Shown in pieces: positions 61,135 to 64,000 of a DNA stretch of 64,000 nucleotides. The notes under the pieces are model-generated. The model was not told the DNA's origin. It saw only the letters and a program-made list of their open reading frames with translations, and searched no databases. Made by a program: the position numbers and the translations under genes. This DNA is from an uncultured Lachnospiraceae bacterium (GTDB lineage Bacteria > Bacillota > Clostridia > Lachnospirales > Lachnospiraceae), in contig CAJUNP010000009.1 in NCBI GenBank assembly GCA_910587935.1, positions 1-64,000 of the forward strand, given 5' to 3'. Every line of letters starts with the position of its first letter. Within the stretch, counting starts at the first letter, position 1.

Positions 61135-61307
61135 AATGATACCTTGCCTTTCCGCAGCCGGCTGCCTGTCCAAAAACAAATGAACGAAGCTGCGGCTGCC
61201 ATGTATGCTCATTATAGTAAATATGGATGTGATTCTCAAGAATTCCCGTCCCCTAATTCATCGACAAATTCCGCAAAACGGGACTGGTATCCTGTTCCAT
61301 TTTCTGT

Positions 61308-61330
61308 TATAATTCTACCTTAGAATTATA
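61308..61330 (+). promoter_or_regulatory. Dyad over the -10 of the TSCPD-murG promoter
   Basis: TATAATTCT-N5-AGAATTATA, a perfect 9-bp inverted repeat whose left arm contains the TATAAT -10 (61308-61313). A bound protein would block the promoter; the repeat could also form the start of the leader RNA. Confidence 0.6.
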
Positions 61331-61388
61331 TATTTATGATCCGGCTTTTACGCCGGAACAGTCCAGCAAGAAAACGAGGTGGAAAATT

Positions 61389-61628
61389 ATGAGATATCAA
61401 ACACAGGGAACCTGTTCTTCCGCAATCGACGTGGAAGTAGATCAGGGAGTTATCAAGTCCGTAGCTTTTACGGGAGGATGCCACGGCAATCTTCAGGGAA
61501 TCAGCCGTCTGGTAGAAGGAATGAAGGTAGAAGATGCCATTTCCAGGTTAAAGGGCATTAAATGCGGCTTTAAGTCCACATCCTGCCCGGACCAGCTTGC
61601 CCGCGCACTGGAGTCCATGCAAAATTAG
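61389..61628 (+). CDS. TSCPD-domain protein (TIGR03905 type)
   Basis: A 79-residue protein that is a stand-alone TSCPD domain, named for its TSCPDQLA motif (here STSCPDQLARAL near the C-terminus). The same domain ends class II ribonucleotide reductases and some hydrogenase-linked proteins, where its cysteines may bind metal. Cysteines are also in GTCSS, GGCHGN and KCGF. GAGG lies about 8 bases before the ATG. It precedes murG by 32 bases. Function unknown. Confidence 0.9.
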   Translation: MRYQTQGTCSSAIDVEVDQGVIKSVAFTGGCHGNLQGISRLVEGMKVEDAISRLKGIKCGFKSTSCPDQLARALESMQN

Positions 61629-61660
61629 TCAGCCTTTATAATCCCGGAGGTTTTTCTGTT

Positions 61661-62746
61661 ATGAAGAAAATTGTTTTGACCGGCGGCGGCACCGCGGGAC
61701 ACGTTACTCCTAACATAGCCCTGCTGCCCCGATTGAAAGAGCTTGGTTACGAAGTTTATTATTTTGGCTCTTACGACGGTATCGAAAAAAAACTGATAGA
61801 AGATTTTGAACTTCCGTATTACGGAATTTCTACCGGCAAGTTCCGCCGTTATTTCGATCCGAAAAATTTTACGGATCCTTTCCGCGTCGTGAAGGGATTT
61901 TCGGAAGCCAGAAATTATTTAAAGGAATTAAAACCGGATGTAGTATTCAGCAAGGGCGGTTTTGTCAGTGTGCCGGTTGTACGCGCCGCCGCGTCTCTGG
62001 ATATTCCCTGCATCATTCATGAATCCGATATTACGCCGGGACTTGCGAATAAATTATGTATTCCCGTAGCGGATAAGGTCTGCTGTAATTTCCCGGAAAC
62101 CTACCGGAAGCTGCCTCCGAAAAAGGCTGTGCTTACAGGCTCTCCCATACGTGAGGAACTTGCCGACGGAAACGCGGAAGCCGGCCGGAAGCTGTGCGGA
62201 TTTAACCGGAATAAGCCGGTTATTATGGTGATCGGGGGAAGTCTGGGTTCCCTGAACGTAAACCGCTTCGTACGTGCCGCGCTGTCGCTCCTTCTGGAAG
62301 ACTTTCAGGTGGTTCATCTTTGCGGAAAGGATAAGGTGGATAATCTTTTGTTAAGCCAGCCGGGTTATAAGCAGTTTGAATACTTAAAATCCGAGTTGAA
62401 GGATATTTTTGCCATGGCGGATATTGTGGTATCCCGCGCGGGCGCCAATGCGATCTGCGAGCTTCTGGCGCTCAAAAAGCCGAATATCCTGATCCCGCTC
62501 TCTTCCTCCGCCAGCAGGGGCGACCAGCTGCTTAACGCCAAATCCTTCGAGTCCCAGGGATTCAGTATTGTAATCGATGAAGACGATTTATCGGAAAATC
62601 TTCTTGCGGAGAAAATACACGAACTGTATTTTACAAAACAGACTTATATAGACGCTATGGGAAAGAGCAGGCAGTCGGGGGCTATCAAGACGATTATTGA
62701 CCTGATTGAAAATGAGGTGGAAGCCGCCGCTCAAAAAAAGGAGTAA
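61661..62746 (+). CDS. murG: MurG: lipid II-forming GlcNAc transferase
   Basis: A 361-residue GT28 enzyme that adds GlcNAc to undecaprenyl-PP-MurNAc-pentapeptide on the inner face of the membrane. The start VLTGGGTAGHVTPNIALLPRLKELGYEVYYFGSYDGIEKKL, then FSKGGFVSVPVVRAA and IVVSRAGANAICELLALKKPNILIPL are diagnostic. It is outside the usual division cluster, so the genome may have a second copy; this one is the Lachnospiraceae-like form. Ligase VanG and MurG products meet in the same pathway. Confidence 0.93.
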   Translation: MKKIVLTGGGTAGHVTPNIALLPRLKELGYEVYYFGSYDGIEKKLIEDFELPYYGISTGKFRRYFDPKNFTDPFRVVKGFSEARNYLKELKPDVVFSKGGFVSVPVVRAAASLDIPCIIHESDITPGLANKLCIPVADKVCCNFPETYRKLPPKKAVLTGSPIREELADGNAEAGRKLCGFNRNKPVIMVIGGSLGSLNVNRFVRAALSLLLEDFQVVHLCGKDKVDNLLLSQPGYKQFEYLKSELKDIFAMADIVVSRAGANAICELLALKKPNILIPLSSSASRGDQLLNAKSFESQGFSIVIDEDDLSENLLAEKIHELYFTKQTYIDAMGKSRQSGAIKTIIDLIENEVEAAAQKKE

Positions 62747-62771
62747 GACTTTTAAGAAAAAGCCTTACTCT
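62741..62771. terminator. Terminator between murG and the HAD gene
   Basis: A 7-bp stem, GAGTAAG with CTTACTC, with an A/T-rich loop, across the murG stop and the opposing HAD gene's end. A-rich sequence on the left gives a T tail on the minus strand, so it mainly stops the HAD transcript. Confidence 0.55.
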
Positions 62772-63411
62772 CTTCAAACCAGTTTTTTACCGCAGTCAGC
62801 GATTCTTTTATGGCCGTTGTCTTTTCCACGGCCTCGGGCACGGGCGCTACCATGTCCGGCACCATAATCACCTTCATACCTGCGCCGTAAGCGGAACGGA
62901 TACCATTCAGGGAATCCTCGATTGCAAAGCTTTCCGCAGGGTCTGCCTGTAGTTTTTCGCAGGCAAGAAGGTAGATATCCGGCCGGGGTTTGCTGTGCAG
63001 GATCTTGTCTCCTCCGATTACGACCGGAAAATATTCCAAAAGCTTTGTTTCTTCCAGGTATTGTAATACTTTTTCCGTCCGGGTGGAAGACGCAACCGCA
63101 ACTTTTGCATGATGTTCCCGGAGATATTTTAAGAGTTCCCGGACTCCCGGTTTGACCGGAAGTCCTTCTTTTTTCAGTATGGATTGTATTTTTTCCGTGT
63201 ATCCGGCGCGGAAATCTTCAAAATCAAAGTCCGTTCCGTAATGCTCCTGAAAAGTCCGTATCGTATCGGTTCGGTTTAGTCCGATACATTCGATGATCAA
63301 CGGCTCCATATCTTCGATTCCTTTTTCTTTCGCCGTTTCTCTCCAGCTTTCAATATAGATACGTTCCGTATCAAACAGGACTCCGTCCATGTCAAAAACA
63401 ACCGCTTTCAT
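62752..63411 (-). CDS. HAD family hydrolase (beta-phosphoglucomutase-like)
   Basis: A 219-residue HAD phosphatase with the nucleophile motif VFDMDGVLFDTE, the cap domain (about 15-85), ASSTRTEKV (motif II Thr/Ser), and GGDKILHSKPRPDIYLLAC with Lys, then EDSLNGIRSAYGAGM (motif IV). It is of the beta-phosphoglucomutase/sugar-phosphatase subgroup. It lies next to an alpha-glucosidase gene on the same strand, which fits maltose or sugar-phosphate use, but the substrate is not certain. Confidence 0.9.
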   Translation of the reverse strand: MKAVVFDMDGVLFDTERIYIESWRETAKEKGIEDMEPLIIECIGLNRTDTIRTFQEHYGTDFDFEDFRAGYTEKIQSILKKEGLPVKPGVRELLKYLREHHAKVAVASSTRTEKVLQYLEETKLLEYFPVVIGGDKILHSKPRPDIYLLACEKLQADPAESFAIEDSLNGIRSAYGAGMKVIMVPDMVAPVPEAVEKTTAIKESLTAVKNWFEESKAFS

Positions 63412-63428
63412 ATCCGTTCGATCCTTTC

Positions 63429-64000
63429 TTAATGTACTGTCAGCAGGACGCGCGCTTCGTAAGGCTGCAAAATACCCTCCCGATGCTCTGTGTAATTGGA
63501 AATCAGTTCTTCTCCCGTAACGTCCGTAAACACGCCGCAGGTAACCGTATCCTTTGTAAAATTACACGCAACCGTCAGTTTTTCGTTTCCCAGAATTCTC
63601 TCGTAAGCATAAATCTTTTCGTCGTCTTCCAGAATGGGTTGAAACCGGCCTTCTACAATGAGTTCGTATTGTTTTCTAAGGGCGATCAGTTTCCGGTAAA
63701 AATGAAAAATGCTGTCGGAATCTTTCAGCGCTTTTTCGGCATTGATAACGGGATAGTTGGCGTTCACGGCAATCCAGGGCGTTCCCGTAGTAAAACCGGC
63801 GTTTTCCCGGTCATTCCACTGCATGGGAGTGCGGGCGTTATCACGGCTGATTTCTTTTAAATAGCGCAGCATCGTGTCCGCATCCAGGCGTCCGCTTTCC
63901 ACATAATCCCGGTACGCGTTCAAAGACTCAATATCGCGGTAATCGGAAATGCGTTCAAATCCCGCATTCGTCATTCCCAGCTCTTCCCCCTGATAAATAT
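63429..64000 (-). CDS. GH13 alpha-glucosidase, C-terminal part (cut by window edge)
   Basis: The last ~190 codons of an oligo-1,6-glucosidase/alpha-glucosidase; the start lies beyond base 64000. Visible are IYQGEELGMTN at the edge, then KEISRDNARTPMQWNDRENAGFTTGTPWI, a stretch found in GH13_31 enzymes, and the C-terminal beta domain ending in EARVLLTVH. It precedes the HAD gene by 17 bases in transcription order. With the GH13 enzyme at 7937-10132 it indicates use of alpha-glucans. Confidence 0.93.
   Translation of the reverse strand, partial: IYQGEELGMTNAGFERISDYRDIESLNAYRDYVESGRLDADTMLRYLKEISRDNARTPMQWNDRENAGFTTGTPWIAVNANYPVINAEKALKDSDSIFHFYRKLIALRKQYELIVEGRFQPILEDDEKIYAYERILGNEKLTVACNFTKDTVTCGVFTDVTGEELISNYTEHREGILQPYEARVLLTVH

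Noticed and set aside
1..64000. CRISPR array, prophage or rRNA operon
   Set aside because: No regularly spaced repeats, no phage structural or integrase genes and no rRNA-like sequence were found in the window.

Overview
The window looks like core chromosome of a spore-forming, low-to-mid GC Firmicute of the Lachnospiraceae/Clostridia type. The reasons are a hup-rqcP-yabP-yabQ-divIC-spoIIE-tilS-hpt-ftsH cluster in the usual clostridial order, a CotS-like coat kinase, strong AGGAGG ribosome binding sites, family-typical proteins (DUF3810, GtrII, TSCPD, the 764-residue cyclic-nucleotide protein) and luxS-mtnN. No rRNA, CRISPR array, intact insertion sequence or prophage was seen. This placement is inference from gene content, not from a database search.

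Layout. 1-7.9 kb: end of a tRNA-Gly, a cytosolic CZB chemoreceptor, a DUF3810 protein, a CPBP protease and a SurA-like membrane protein, then a BlaI repressor with its own operator and a broken BlaR1-type partner, then tRNA-Leu and tRNA-Tyr. 7.9-10.1 kb: a GH13 alpha-glycosidase. 10.5-23.2 kb: the sporulation/division/housekeeping block on the minus strand (ftsH, hpt, tilS, a short spoIIE, divIC, yabQ, yabP, rqcP, hup, mazG, a PEGA lipoprotein, a CotS-like kinase, cca, tatD). 23.2-26.5 kb: tRNA-Lys, a Fur-type regulator with a metal permease under a 7-1-7 box, then a stretch of decayed genes. 26.5-35 kb: an accessory segment with two acetyltransferases and a five-gene secreted-protein/lipoprotein/ABC-exporter module, then yaaA, bcp, a frameshifted small gene and an Rpn-type nuclease. 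35-43.3 kb: an XRE regulator, a heterodimeric ABC exporter and a GntR(YtrA)-type ABC operon. 43.4-46.7 kb: a VanG-type ligase with a VanT-type serine racemase split at an A9 tract. 46.7-64 kb: GtrII, YyaL, Na/Pi transporter, Hsp20, a 2-hydroxyacid dehydrogenase, gtrA-lspA, luxS-mtnN, the orphan cyclic-nucleotide protein, a lipoprotein, pgi, a TSCPD protein with murG, a HAD phosphatase and the end of a GH13 alpha-glucosidase.

Most notable points: (1) VanT is divided into membrane and racemase halves exactly at a -1 slippery A9 run, beside a VanG-like D-Ala-D-Ser ligase and without vanXY; (2) SpoIIE lacks the whole membrane half but keeps a Spo0A-type promoter with 21-bp spacing; (3) an unrecognised secreted protein-lipoprotein-ABC module with its own dyad; (4) a 764-residue cyclic-nucleotide-binding protein of unknown output; (5) a 30-bp repeat used twice as the whole spacer between operon genes; (6) a Fur reading frame that runs into an opposing tRNA gene. 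All similarity statements come from motif recognition and memory of families; no search was run.
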